From Euptelea pleiosperma (lineage: Eukaryota > Streptophyta > Magnoliopsida > Ranunculales > Eupteleaceae), in the NCBI GenBank assembly GCA_035048495.1, contig JASUTR010000130.1, forward strand, positions 289,339 to 353,338: a DNA stretch of 64,000 bases, given 5' to 3'. Below the pieces are notes generated by a model. That model was given only the letters and a program-made list of their open reading frames with translations, made no database searches and was not told where the DNA came from. Shown here one piece after another: positions 36,701 to 47,327 of the stretch. Each line of letters opens with the position of its first letter. Position 1 is the stretch's first letter. Position numbers and translations under genes: made by a program.

Positions 36701-38095
36701 AAAAAATTTGGGTCGGTCGAAACAAGTTAGCTCCATCCGTGCGTCAACATCTCAAATTGGACTCAGTTTGTGTGTTACATTCCAAAGCCTATAACTTGTG
36801 ACTTTTTCGCAACCGGACCTCATAATTAGACTCGAATTCTTCCATTACTATTGTTTAAACACATTTGAAGTGTTAGAACAAGATTCGGGAGAGTCGAAAC
36901 AAGTTAGCTCCATCCGTGCGTCAACGTCTCAAATTGGACTCAGTTTGTGTGTTACATTCCGAAGCCTATAACTTGTGACTTTTTCGCAACCAGACCTCAT
37001 AATTGAACTCAAACTCTTCCATTACTAATGTTTCAACAGATTTGAAATGTGTTGGAAATAGATTTCGGACAGTCGAAACAAGTTAGCTCCATCCGTGCAT
37101 CAACGTGTCAAATTGCACTCAGTTTGTGTGTTACATTCCGAAGCCTATAACTTGTGACTTTTTCGCAATCAGACCTCATAATTGGACTCAAACTCTTCCA
37201 TTACTAATGTTTCAACAGATTTGAAGTGTTGGAACAAAATTTGGGACAGTCGAAACAAGTTAGCTCCATCCGTGCGTCAACGTATCAAATTGGACTCAGT
37301 TTGTGTGTTACATTCCGAAGCCAATAACTTGTGACTTTTTCGCAACTAGACCTTGTAATTGGACTCAAACTCTTCCATTACTATTGTTTCAACAGATTTG
37401 AAGTGTTGGAACAAGATTTGGGACAGTCGAAACAAGTTAGCTCCATCCGTGCGTCAACGTCTCAAATTGGACTCAGTTTGTGTGTTACATTCCGAAGCCT
37501 ATAACTTGTGACTTTTTCGCAACCAGACCTCATAATTGGACTCAAACTCTTCCATTACTAATGTTTCAACAGATTTGAAATGTGTTGGAAAAAAATTTGG
37601 GTCGGTGGAAACAAGTTAGCTCCATCCGTGCGTCAACGTCTCAAATTGGACTCAGTTTGTGTGTTACATTCCGAAGCCAATAACTTGTGACTGTTTCGCA
37701 ACCATACCTCGTAATTGGATTCAAACTCTTCCATTACTAATGTTTCAGAAGATTTGAAGTTTTGGAACAAGATTTGGGACAGTCGAAACAAGTTAGCTCC
37801 ATCCGTGCGTCAACGTCTCAAATTGGACTCAGTTTGTGTTTTACATTCCGAAGCCTATAACTTGTGACTTTTTCGCAACCAGACCTTATAATTGCACTCA
37901 AACTCTTCCGTTACTAATGTTTCAACAGATTTGAAGTGTTGGAACAAAATTAGGGACTGTCGAAACAAGTTACCTCCATCCTTGCGTCAACGTCTCAAAT
38001 TGGACTCGGTTTGTGTGTTACATTCCGAAGCCAATAACTTGTGACTGTTTCGCAACCAGACCTCGGAATTGGACTCAAACTCTTCCATTACTAAT
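33755..38095 (+). repeat. Higher-order block, copy B of the ~7.1-kb-offset repeat
   Basis: This is the partner of 26,660-31,010 with the same order of monomer variants. It is followed at about 37,946 and 38,125 by two adjacent copies of the AGGGACTGTCG / CCATCCTTGCG marker monomer, a local one-monomer duplication not seen elsewhere in the window. Confidence 0.7.
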
Positions 38096-39238
38096 GTTTC
38101 AACAGATTTGAAGTGTTGGAACAAAATTAGGGACTGTCGAAACAAGTTACCTCCATCCTTGCGTCAACGTCTCAAATTGGACTCGGTTTGTGTGTTACAT
38201 TCCGAAGCCAATAACTTGTGACTGTTTCGCAACCAGACCTCGTAATTGGACTCAAACTCTTCCATTACTAATGTTTCAACAGATTTGAAGTGTTGGAACA
38301 AGATTTGGGACAGTCGAAACAAGTTAGCTCCATCCGTGCGTCAAGGTCTCAAATTGGACTCAGTTTGTGTGTTACAGTCCGAAGCCCATAACTTGTGGCT
38401 ATTTCGCAACCAGCCCTCATAATTGGACTCAAACACTTCCGTTAGTAATGTGTAAACAGATTTGAAGTGTTGGAACAAAATTAGGGACAGTCGAAACAAG
38501 TTAGCTCCATCCGTGCGTCAACGTATCAAATTGGACTCAGTTTGTGTGTTACATTCCGAAGCCAATAACTTGTTACTTTTTCGCAACTAGACCTTGTAAT
38601 TGGACTCAAACTCTTCCATTACTATTGTTTTAACAGATTTGAAGTGTTGGAACAAGATTTGTAGACAGTCGAAACAAGTTAGCTCCATCCGTTCGTCAAC
38701 GTCTCAAATTGGACTTAGTTTGTGTGTTACATTCCGTAGCCTATAACTTGTGACTTTTTCGCAACCAGACCTCATAATTGGACTCAAACTCTTCCGTTAC
38801 TAATGTTTCAATAGATTTGAAGTGTTGGAACAAGATTCTGGACAGTCGAAACAAGTTAGCTCCATCCGTGCGTCAACATCTCAAATTGGACTCAGTTTGT
38901 GTGTTACATTTCGAAGCCTATAACTTGTGACTTTTTCGTAACCGGATCACATAATTACACTCGAATTCTTCCATTACTATTGTTTAAACACATTTGAAGT
39001 GTTGGAACAAGATTTGGGACAGTCGAAAGAAGTTAGCTCCATCCGTGCGTCAACGTCTCAAGTTGGACTCAGTTTGTGTGTTACATTCCGAAGCCTAGAA
39101 CTTGTGACTGTTTCCCGACCATACATCGCAATTGGACTCAAACTCTTCCATTACTATTGTTTCAATAGATTGGAAGTGTTGGAAAAAGATTTTGGACAGT
39201 CGAAACAGGTTAGCTCCGTCCGTGCGTCAACGTCTCAA

Positions 39239-39265
39239 ATTGGACTCTGTTTGTTCCGAAGCCAA
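39239..39265 (+). repeat. Monomer with a 9-bp deletion
   Basis: Here the text runs GGACTCTGTTTG then TTCCGAAGCC, lacking GTGTTACAT or an equivalent 9 bp. The related monomer near 31,450 keeps the full GTTTGTGTGTTACATTCC. The deletion falls on the same part of the monomer where the two retroelements inserted. Confidence 0.75.
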
Positions 39266-41727
39266 TAACTTGTGACTGTTTCGCAACCAGACCTCGTAAT
39301 TGGACTCAAACTCTTCCATTACTAATGATTCAATAGATTTGAAGTGTTGGAACAAGATTAGGGGCAGTCGAAACAAGTTAGCTCCATACGTGCGTCAACG
39401 TCTCAAATTGGACTCAGTTTGTGTGTTACATTCCGAAGCCTATAACTTGTGACTTTTTCGTAACTAGACCCTGTAATTGGACTGAAACTCTTCCATTACT
39501 AATGTTTCAACAGATTTGAAGTGTTGGAACAAGATTTGGGACAGTCGAAACAAGTTAGCTCCATCCGTGCGTCAAGGTCTCAAATTGGACTCAGTTTGTG
39601 TGTTACAGTCCGAAGCCCATAACTTGTGGCTATTTCGCAACCAGCCCTCATAATTGGACTCAAACTCTTCCGTTAGTAATGTGTCAACAGATTTGAAGTG
39701 TTGGAACAAAATTAGGGACAGTCGAAACAAGTTAGCTCCATCCGTGCGTCAACGTATCAAATTGGACTCAGTTTGTGTGTTACATTCCGAAGCCAATAAC
39801 TTGTTACTTTTTCGCAACTAGACCTTGTAATTGGACTCAAACTCTTCCATTACTATTGTTTTAACAGATTTGAAGTGTTGGAACAAGATTTGTAGACAGT
39901 CGAAACAAGTTAGCTCCATCCGTTCGTCAACGTCTCAAATTGGACTTAGTTTATGTGTTACATTCCGTAGCCTATAACTTGTGACTTTTTCGCAACCAGA
40001 CCTCATAATTGGACTCAAACTCTTCCGTTACTAATGTTTCAATAGATTTGAAGTGTTGGAACAAGATTCTGGACAGTCGAAACAAGTTAGCTCCATCCGT
40101 GCGTCAACGTCTCCAATTGGACTCAGTTTGTGTGTTACATTCCGAAGCCTATAACTTGTGACTTTTTCGTAACTAGACCCTGTAATTGGACTCAAACTCT
40201 TCCATTACTATTGTTTCAATAGATTGGAAGTGTTAAAACAAGATTTCGGACAGTCGAAACAAGTTAGCTCCATCCGTGCGTCAACTTCTCAAATTGGACT
40301 CAGTTTGTGTGTTACATTCCGAAGCCTATAACTTGTGACTTTTTCGCAACCAGGCCTCATAATTGGACTCAAACTCTTCCATTACTAATGTTTCAACAGA
40401 TTTGAAGTGTTGGAACAAGATTTGGGACAGTCGAAACAAGTTAGCTCCATCCGTGCGTCAACGTCTCAAATTGGACTCAGTTTGTGTGTTACATTCCGAA
40501 GCCTATAACTTGTGACTTTTTCGCACCCAGACCTCATAATTGTACTCAAACTCTTCCGTTACTAATGTTTCAACAGATTTGAAGTGTGGGAACAAAATTA
40601 GGGACAGTCGAAACAAGTTAGCTCCATCCGTGCATCAACGTCTCAAATTGCACTCAGTTTATGTGTTCCATTCCAAAGCCTATAACTTGTGACTTTTTCG
40701 CAATCAGACCTCAGAATTGGACTCAAACTCTTCCATTACTAATGTTTCAACAAATTTGAAGTGTTGGAACAAGATTTGGGATAGTCGAAACAAGTTAGCT
40801 CTATCCGTGCGTCAACGTCTCAAATTGGACTCAATTTGTGTGTTACATTCCGAAGCCCATAACTTGTGACTATTTCGCAACCAGACCTCATAATTGGACT
40901 CAAACTCTTCCGTTACTAATGTTTCAACAGATTTGAAGTGTTGGAACAAAATTTGGGACAGTCGAAACAAGTTAGCTCCATCGGTGCGTCAACGTCTCAA
41001 ATTGGACTCAGTTTGTGTGTTACATTCCGAAGCCCATAACTTGTGACTGTTTCGCAACCAGACCTCGTAATTGGACTCAAACTCTTCCATTACTAATGTT
41101 TCAACAGATTTTAAGTGTTGGAACAAGATTTGGGACAGTCGAAACAAGTTAGCTCCATCCGTGCGTCAACGTCTCAAATTGTACTCAGTTTGTGTGTTAC
41201 AGTCCGAAGCCCATAACTTGTGACTATTTCGCAACCAGACCTCATAATTGGACTTAAACTCTTCCGTTACAAATGTGTCAACAGATTTGAAGTGTTGGAA
41301 CAAAATTTGGGACAGTCGAAACAAGTTAGCTCCATCCGTGCGTCAACATATCAAATTGGACTCAGTTTGTGTGTTACATTCCCAAGCCAATAACTTGTGA
41401 ATTTTTCGCAACTAGACCTTGTAATTGGACTCAAACTCTTCCATTACTATTGTTTCAACAGATTTGAAGTGTTGGAACAAGATTTGGGACAGTCGAAATA
41501 AGTTAGCTCCATCCGTTCGTCAACGTCTCAAATTGGACTCAGTTTGTGTGTTACATTCCGAAGCCTATAACTTGTGACTTTTTCGTAACTAGACCTCATA
41601 ATTGCACTCAAACTCTTCCGTTACTAATGTTTCAACAGATTTGAAGTGTGGGAACAAAATTAGGGACTGTCGAAACAAGTTAGCTCCATCCGTGCGTTAA
41701 CGTCTCAAATTGGACTCAGTTTGTGTG

Positions 41728-41755
41728 TTTTTTTTTTTTTTTTTTTTTTTTTTTT
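41728..41755 (-). other. Poly(A) tail of the LINE
   Basis: A run of 28 T on the plus strand is the poly(A) tail of the minus-strand LINE. By alignment to the uninterrupted paralogue (50,091-50,106), the first two T belong to the satellite monomer (TGTGTGTT), leaving about 26 A. Target-primed reverse transcription starting at this T-ending primer explains the junction. Confidence 0.93.
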
Positions 41756-41801
41756 GGGAATTAAGCTTGGGGTTAGGCGGACCCCTACCTGACTTTAAAA
41801 C
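41756..41801 (-). other. LINE 3' UTR
   Basis: There are 46 nt between the ORF2 stop codon (TGA at 41,804-41,802) and the poly(A) tail. It is short, with no obvious AATAAA signal. Confidence 0.8.
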
Positions 41802-43622
41802 TCAAGATCTGAAGTACACTTGCCCCGAAGCATCCTCAATAAGGATTGAAACGAGGTCTGGATGAAAATCCGAAGGAGAAAGAAAATTACAGTTATTAGT
41901 GCTAACACTAGATGCAAGATAGTCCGCTGCCCTATTTACCTCTCTAAATACATGAGAGATATCGAATGATTGAAATATAAAACGGTTCTTTTGAATGGAT
42001 CTAACCAAGTGCCTTGCTCTCCATGGTATAGTCATAGTGCCTTGTACTATACCGACTGCTTGTGAAGAGTCCGTAGCTACATGTAACCTTGTAATGCCAT
42101 GAGTGAGTGCTAAGCTAATGCCAATCGATATAGCTTGAAGTTCGTGGTATATAATCGAAACTTTTTTGCACCCTCCTCCAAATGCGGCTAAAGCCCTGCC
42201 ATTACTATCACGGAGAATACCACCATAACCTGCAAGACTATCACGCAAAGACCCATCCGAATTGAGAAGCCATGTGGACTGGCTGGGAGCAAGCCACCTA
42301 CACGGTTTAGGAGTTTGATGGAAGAAAGTGCCCGATATCCCCCAAGCTGTAAAGAATTCTCGGGAGGATGGCGAGTCAACTATTTTAAATTCACTACTAG
42401 CCGATCGAGTTCTGGTAGCTTCAAGCACCTGATGTAGAACAGCTTCTTTAGGATGGGCTTTATTTTGGAACACCCTCATGTTCCTTTCCCTCCATATCAT
42501 GTAAATAGTAGCAGTGAATGCAATTTGCATAACCTGAGATTTCGGATCTGTACCATTGAGATTGTGAAGGATCCATTGCACCTCTAGATCAGAGCTTACA
42601 ACAGTCCTATGGTATCGAGCGGTTCTCAACACTCCCGACCATATAAATTCTGAAAATTCACAATCAAAGTAGAGATGCTTGATATTCTCCTCCGCCCTTT
42701 GACATAAAAGACAGTTGCTGTTGTTGGTAAGATTTCTGATGTGAGGTTTATCCTTAGTAAGTAACGCACCATTAACGGCGAGCCAAGCGATGAAGTTATG
42801 TCGGGGAATAGATCGTGTACTCCAAATGATATTCGTCCAATCCACTTGACTACCAGGTGGACGAATGGATTCATAAGCAGATCCGAGTGAGAACTCACCT
42901 GTTTGTGAGGGCTGCCAGATGATATCATCCTCAAGCATAAGCGGATCAATGTCGACTGTGGCAAGATTGCTCCAGGTCTGTTCCAGTTCTACTGTTTGGG
43001 CAAATGGGACAACCCATTGACCGTTCATAATAAGACTGTCCACCTTGGCCTGCTGATCAAGTCGCGAGTCAAAACGCTGGTTTCTATGGAATATATCCAG
43101 CAAGATACCGCTGGGATGCCAGGGGTCATGCCATAAGTATGTATTTTTCCCAGTCCCAATAGTATGCTGTATCAATTTTTGTGCCAAAGTTCTGGATTTG
43201 AGTACTTTCCGCCAACTCCAAGAACAATTTTGAGGGATCTTCATTGTCCAAAACTTGTTCTCCTTGATGAGATTAGCTCGAGTCCACTCAACCCAGAGAT
43301 TGTCTTTAGAAGCCGCAACAGCGTAAGTATGTCTTAGAATGGCTGCTTTGTTCCAAGTCTCGAGGTTTTTAAGCCCCAGACCACCTTCGTTTTTAGGCCG
43401 GCAAATCAAGGTCCATGCAACAACATGTGTTTTTTTGTGAAGATCGGCACCACCCCAAAGGAATCGGGCACATAGACTATCCATCTTCCTAATTATTTGC
43501 ATCGGCAATATGAAACAAAAACTCCAATAGCTTTGAAGATTGTTAAGAACAGATTTGATGAGTTCCAGACGCCCTGCATAAGATAAGAACCTTCCCTTCC
43601 AAGACTGGATACGGCTCGTTAT
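41802..43622 (-). pseudogene. LINE ORF2, C-terminal part: thumb, zinc-binding region and RNase H (frameshifted from the N-terminal part)
   Basis: This frame is open from about 43,622. It has no start codon of its own: the ORF nominally starting at 43,508 begins with TTG, and the frame continues 38 codons upstream with reverse-transcriptase-like sequence (RIQSWKGRFLSYAGRLELI). It is therefore the continuation of the upstream ORF2 in another frame. Numbering from 43,508: the connector region with FLWGG at 16-20 and GGLGLKNLETWNKA at 42-55; the zf-RVT-type region about 205-290 with C266, C269, H278 and C283; and RNase H about 412-535 with the expected acidic residues D418 (NSDGS), E456 (HELQAI), D480 (ATDSSQA) and D529 (NRAADYLA). 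In plant LINEs RNase H would remove the RNA template during target-primed reverse transcription. The motifs are intact, so the domain decayed little before or after insertion. Confidence 0.88.
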
Positions 43623-43628
43623 TGGCAG
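43615..43628 (-). other. Frameshift site in LINE ORF2
   Basis: Frame 1 stops at 43,619 after AADCQ. The next conserved block, ITSRIQSW, begins at 43,622 in the frame shifted by one base, so the two overlap by a few bases. Plant LINE relatives usually have about five residues between these blocks, suggesting a deletion of about 16 nt, which is not a multiple of three. The missing length is inferred from family knowledge. Confidence 0.8.
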
Positions 43629-45949
43629 TCCGCTGCCGATAGGCGAGTAGAGACCAACGGGAGCCCTAGATATCTGATTGGGATAGTGCCTTCTTGGAAC
43701 CCAAGAATGTCAATGATCTCCTCTTTAGTAGAGCTTTCCAATCCTGAGCAAAATATAGTACTTTTGGATCGGTTGGCATCAAGCCCAGAAATGTCCGAGA
43801 ACAGAGTGAGGGTTTCATTAATTGTAGCAGCTGATTGTACATCTCCTCCAAAGAAGACCATAAGGTCGTCTGCAAAACATAGATGGGTTATTAATGGAGA
43901 TTTACATTTGGGGTGTACCTTAAAAAGACCTTCGTCAACTTTAAGTTGGAGAATTTGATTAAAAGCTCCCATAGCCAGCACAAACAAATAAGGAGACATT
44001 GGATCTCCTTGTCTGATTCCTTTGCGTCCCTCAAAGAATCCTTCCGGGGTCCCATTTACAAGGATGGAGTACTTGACGGTTGTCATACAAATCCGAATCC
44101 ATTCAATGACCTCTGTGTGAAAGTTCAACTGACGCAACATTTCCACCACAAAATCCCATCGCAGGTTATCGTATGCTTTCCGAAGATCAATCTTGATAGC
44201 ACATCGAGGAGACAAATGCTTATGATAATTCCTGAACAGCTCATGACATATCATGATATTATCGCCAATGCGTCTGTCTTTAACAAAAGCTGATTGGGAT
44301 GGTTCCACAAGACCAGGAAGGAGAGGTTTCATCCTATTTGCAATCACTTTAGCAATGCATTTATAAATGACATTACAACAAGAGATGGGTCTGTAGTCAT
44401 TCAAGGAGGTAGGGTTAGGCACCTTTGGAATAAGTGTAATGAAAGTGGAATTTATCCCTCCGGAAAGCTTGTGAGATTTAAAGAAATTTTTTACTGCTTT
44501 AATGAAATCAATTCGGATAATGTTCCATGTTTTCTTGAAGAAATAGGCATTAAAGCCATCAGGTCCAGGGGCTTTTGAGTCATTCATGGAAAAAAGAGCT
44601 TTCTGGATTTCTTCCTCAGTAATCTCCTTAGCCATTTCATCTCTTTGAGAGTTGCTCAAGCATTTATCAAATGGGAGTGACTTAATAAAATCTGCATTGT
44701 AGTGGCCTTGGACTGAACCAAGTTGGTTTTGGTAATACCTGACAATTTCCTCCTTGATCTGATCGGTCTCCTCGATTTTTTGATTCTGCTGATCATACAA
44801 ACTCAGTATGGTGTTCCGCGATCTACGAGCTTTAAGAGATTTGTGGAAAAAAGAAGAGTTGCTATCTCCCAATGTGAGCCACTGAATCCGTGATTTCTGT
44901 TTCAAGAGGGACTCTTCAGATGCAGCAAGAGTGGCATACCTGCTTAACTTGCTGGCTTCTTGAGTACTAAAGTGGGCATCACCCGGATTAGCTTGAATGA
45001 GTCTCTGAATGTTTTCCAGATCAGCCTTAGCTGATATAACCTTATCGTGCAAGTTGCTGAAGTTGTTGAGGTTCCAAGCTTTAAGTTTAGCCTTCAAGAG
45101 TTTGAGTTTTTGAGTCAGTTTATACATGGGATTGCCAAGTATAGGAGCTTTCCAGACTTCTTCCACGATGGCCAAGAAGTTGGGGTGGTCTGCCCAGAAA
45201 TTGAAAAATTTGAAGGGCTTAATACCGTTAGTACTCTTTCTACACCAGCTAAGGATCATAGGACAATGATCGGATATATTTGGAGGGAGGAATTCTGCCT
45301 CCGTAGCATTGAATGAGTCAATCCACTGTTGATTTACAAGCACGCGATCAAGTTTACACAGAATTTGGTCGTTCCCCTGCTTTTTATTGCTCCAAGTAAA
45401 CCGCATACCCGTAGCCTTCAAGTCCATTAACCCAGCTTCGTCTAAGCAATCATTAAACTCCTGCATAGACCCCAGACGTAACGGACCACCCCCTGTTTTT
45501 TCATCTGCTAGTCTAATGGTATTAAAATCACCAATGACTGTCCATGGAGTCGAGATATTACTAGCTAAGGCACTCAATTGAGTCCATAAGTCCCTTCTAA
45601 TCTCTTTCTTGTTGTCCGCATACACCACAGTCAGGTGGAAGTGTTTAGATCTAATAATTTCCTTCACTGTACAGTGTATAGCTTGGTGGCTCTTTTGCAC
45701 TGCTTGAATGTCAACAATGGTTGGGTCCCAGAGAATCCATATTCGCCCATTGATCGCAGTGCAGTAATTCTCCTCATGGCTCCATCCGGGGCAGATCCAA
45801 GATTGAATCCTACTGCTTTGTACATGTCGAACCTTGGTCTCAACTAAACCAATGATAGAAACTTTCTTCTGATGAATAAAACTTTTGATTTCTCTCTGTT
45901 TCTGGGCATCATTTAGACCCCGAATATTCCACACCGCTATTTTATTCAT
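43619..45949 (-). CDS. LINE ORF2, N-terminal part: AP-type endonuclease plus reverse transcriptase (truncated by frameshift)
   Basis: This encodes the nicking endonuclease and reverse transcriptase of the LINE. The frame is open from 45,976, but the ATG at 45,949 (MNKIAVWNIRGLN) is the better start: it places the endonuclease motif at the N terminus and overlaps the ORF1 stop by 8 nt. Numbering from the longer frame: endonuclease residues in WNIRG (N17), VETKV (E46), GDFN (D150, N152) and SDH (D236, H237); reverse transcriptase with KAPGPDGFNAYFF (468-480), LIPKV and YRPIS (515-531), motif A KIDLRKAYD (D597), GIRQGDPMSPYLF (653-665) and the catalytic FADD (701-704). The frame ends at TAA (43,621-43,619) directly after LSAADCQ, whereas relatives continue into RIQSW. 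That sequence follows in another frame, so an indel has occurred, probably a deletion of about 16 nt. As it stands, no full-length ORF2 can be made. Confidence 0.92.
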   Translation of the reverse strand: MNKIAVWNIRGLNDAQKQREIKSFIHQKKVSIIGLVETKVRHVQSSRIQSWICPGWSHEENYCTAINGRIWILWDPTIVDIQAVQKSHQAIHCTVKEIIRSKHFHLTVVYADNKKEIRRDLWTQLSALASNISTPWTVIGDFNTIRLADEKTGGGPLRLGSMQEFNDCLDEAGLMDLKATGMRFTWSNKKQGNDQILCKLDRVLVNQQWIDSFNATEAEFLPPNISDHCPMILSWCRKSTNGIKPFKFFNFWADHPNFLAIVEEVWKAPILGNPMYKLTQKLKLLKAKLKAWNLNNFSNLHDKVISAKADLENIQRLIQANPGDAHFSTQEASKLSRYATLAASEESLLKQKSRIQWLTLGDSNSSFFHKSLKARRSRNTILSLYDQQNQKIEETDQIKEEIVRYYQNQLGSVQGHYNADFIKSLPFDKCLSNSQRDEMAKEITEEEIQKALFSMNDSKAPGPDGFNAYFFKKTWNIIRIDFIKAVKNFFKSHKLSGGINSTFITLIPKVPNPTSLNDYRPISCCNVIYKCIAKVIANRMKPLLPGLVEPSQSAFVKDRRIGDNIMICHELFRNYHKHLSPRCAIKIDLRKAYDNLRWDFVVEMLRQLNFHTEVIEWIRICMTTVKYSILVNGTPEGFFEGRKGIRQGDPMSPYLFVLAMGAFNQILQLKVDEGLFKVHPKCKSPLITHLCFADDLMVFFGGDVQSAATINETLTLFSDISGLDANRSKSTIFCSGLESSTKEEIIDILGFQEGTIPIRYLGLPLVSTRLSAADCQ

Positions 45950-47327
45950 GGGGCACTGTCTTTGAAGGGCCCTCACGGGTTGTCCCCTGCTCGACAGCTA
46001 CTGCAATGTTTTGTAAGCATACACTAGTCATCTCTTTAATACCTTCGCGAATACGGGTGACTGAGTCGGTCGAACCACCTTTCCGTTTGAGAATTTCCAG
46101 TTCATTACTGCTAAAATCATAAGGGCCATTCAGCTTAACTACTTGCACTGTGTCCTCTTCGACAGGATGCTCTGATTGTTCTGCTAGCATATTGAATCTA
46201 TTGGTAAGACCAATTGCACCTACTGCTGTAGTTTTAACGGTGTCCTGTTTCATTGTGGTATTATGACAAACACTAGGTTTGCCCAGAGTCATCCATTTCT
46301 CTTCATTGCTTGAGATAAGAGGATTGCCTCCCCTCACCAATGTGGTGTCTCCTGCTATATCGATTTTATCAGGTTTCGATTGTCCAATGGGAACCCATTC
46401 CTTTCTAGGCTTTTTCTGTTGTGTGTGGCATCCCTTCTCGCTGTGGCCTAGAGCATTGCAAATTGAACACTTTTGAGGTTTCCATGAATATTCGACTGTT
46501 ACCTCTGTATTAGACCCTTCTCCATTTTCCACTGTAATCGAATTTGGAAGCAAACTTCCAGTAGTAACTTCCACACAAACCCTGGCAAAGGATAACCTAC
46601 TCCTGTTCTCAGTAGCAAGATCCAAACAAATAGGTTTACCTACTGCACTTGCAACATAGCTGATTCCTGTTGGAGTCCATAGAATTTTTGGTAAATCTAT
46701 AAGTTTGATCCAGATAGGCAAAGACTGAAATTTAGCAAACATAGATTCCACATTAGGTTGCCATGGGCGCACAACCAATAATCGCCCTGAAATAAACCAA
46801 GGGCCCTTATCCATAATTTCATCCTTGTCTCCAGACTCAGAGAATTTGATGTAAATCAGGCCATTATCCTGCATAGAAAGCTCCATAGATCCCTTAGGTT
46901 TCCACATTCGATCCAACGCGTTCTTGACCAAGAAAAATGGCAATTTCTTACCGACAATGTGGCCTACCAGATAGTCTTCCCATATGGATCTCCCCTCATT
47001 CAAAACTTCAATAGGACATTTAACAACTAGCTTACCATTTTCACAGCATGGCGGAAAATAGGAGAGTTCAGATTTCTCCTTACCTTTGGCTACCGCTTGA
47101 GAGAATAACGATGTCCATGCTTGGTTCAAAAAACGCCCATCAGGCAGGCCTGATTTGTCCTCACGAGCACTGCTCTTATGCTGATTTCCAGCACTCCCCA
47201 ATTCTGCAGGCTTGCTAGGGTTAGTAGGCTTAGGAATGCCTCCGTTAACAGCAGATTCAGCCTTTCTTGGATTCTCCCCTTCCAAGTTAGCCGATCCAAG
47301 ATCTGCAAGCCCCGTGGGGCTTGCCAT
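45942..47327 (-). CDS. LINE ORF1: DUF4283-like, zinc-knuckle RNA-binding protein
   Basis: ORF1 proteins of plant L1 elements bind the element RNA and form the ribonucleoprotein used in transposition. The frame is open from an ATG at 47,369 (475 codons), but the second ATG at 47,327 (MASPTGLADLG, 461 codons) is the likelier start. The extra 14 residues, MKIIVLSWFFLSLS, look like translated leader rather than a signal peptide. Numbering from the longer form: a low-complexity N-terminal region about 15-105; a DUF4283-like domain about 115-205 (SIWEDYLVGHIVG, PFFLVKNALDRMW, DKGPWFISGRLLVVRPWQ); then LPIWIKLIDLP; and a CX2CX4HX4C zinc knuckle at C301, C304, H309 and C314 (CSICNALGHSEKGC) after KPQK. 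A variable tail follows to PHE. The stop TAA (45,944-45,942) overlaps the ORF2 ATG (45,949), suggesting coupled termination-reinitiation. The frame has no lesion. Confidence 0.92.
   Translation of the reverse strand: MASPTGLADLGSANLEGENPRKAESAVNGGIPKPTNPSKPAELGSAGNQHKSSAREDKSGLPDGRFLNQAWTSLFSQAVAKGKEKSELSYFPPCCENGKLVVKCPIEVLNEGRSIWEDYLVGHIVGKKLPFFLVKNALDRMWKPKGSMELSMQDNGLIYIKFSESGDKDEIMDKGPWFISGRLLVVRPWQPNVESMFAKFQSLPIWIKLIDLPKILWTPTGISYVASAVGKPICLDLATENRSRLSFARVCVEVTTGSLLPNSITVENGEGSNTEVTVEYSWKPQKCSICNALGHSEKGCHTQQKKPRKEWVPIGQSKPDKIDIAGDTTLVRGGNPLISSNEEKWMTLGKPSVCHNTTMKQDTVKTTAVGAIGLTNRFNMLAEQSEHPVEEDTVQVVKLNGPYDFSSNELEILKRKGGSTDSVTRIREGIKEMTSVCLQNIAVAVEQGTTREGPSKTVPHE

Larger units (their letters stand above)
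21534..41729 (+). repeat. 177-bp satellite, array 2 (about 114 monomers)
   Basis: The same satellite continues in the same orientation and phase as array 1 after removal of the LTR element. The left part repeats the order of subtypes seen in array 1. To the right, new subtypes appear, notably GTGTGGGAACAAAATTAGGG from about 32,978. The array ends inside a monomer at TGTGTGTT, where the LINE poly(A) tail begins. Irregular monomers include one with a 12-bp internal duplication near 29,050 and one with a 9-bp deletion near 39,253. No gene is present. Confidence 0.97.

Noticed and set aside
42188..42964. Minus-strand ORFs overlapping LINE ORF2 (42,188-42,379 and 42,626-42,964; likewise 43,666-43,875 and 47,126-47,359)
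   Set aside because: They are alternate-frame shadows of RNase H, zinc-binding, RT and ORF1 coding sequence.
43686..46476. Plus-strand ORFs opposite the LINE (for example 43,913-44,293, 44,294-44,578, 45,047-45,316)
   Set aside because: They are antisense shadows of ORF1 and ORF2, which carry clear conserved motifs on the minus strand.
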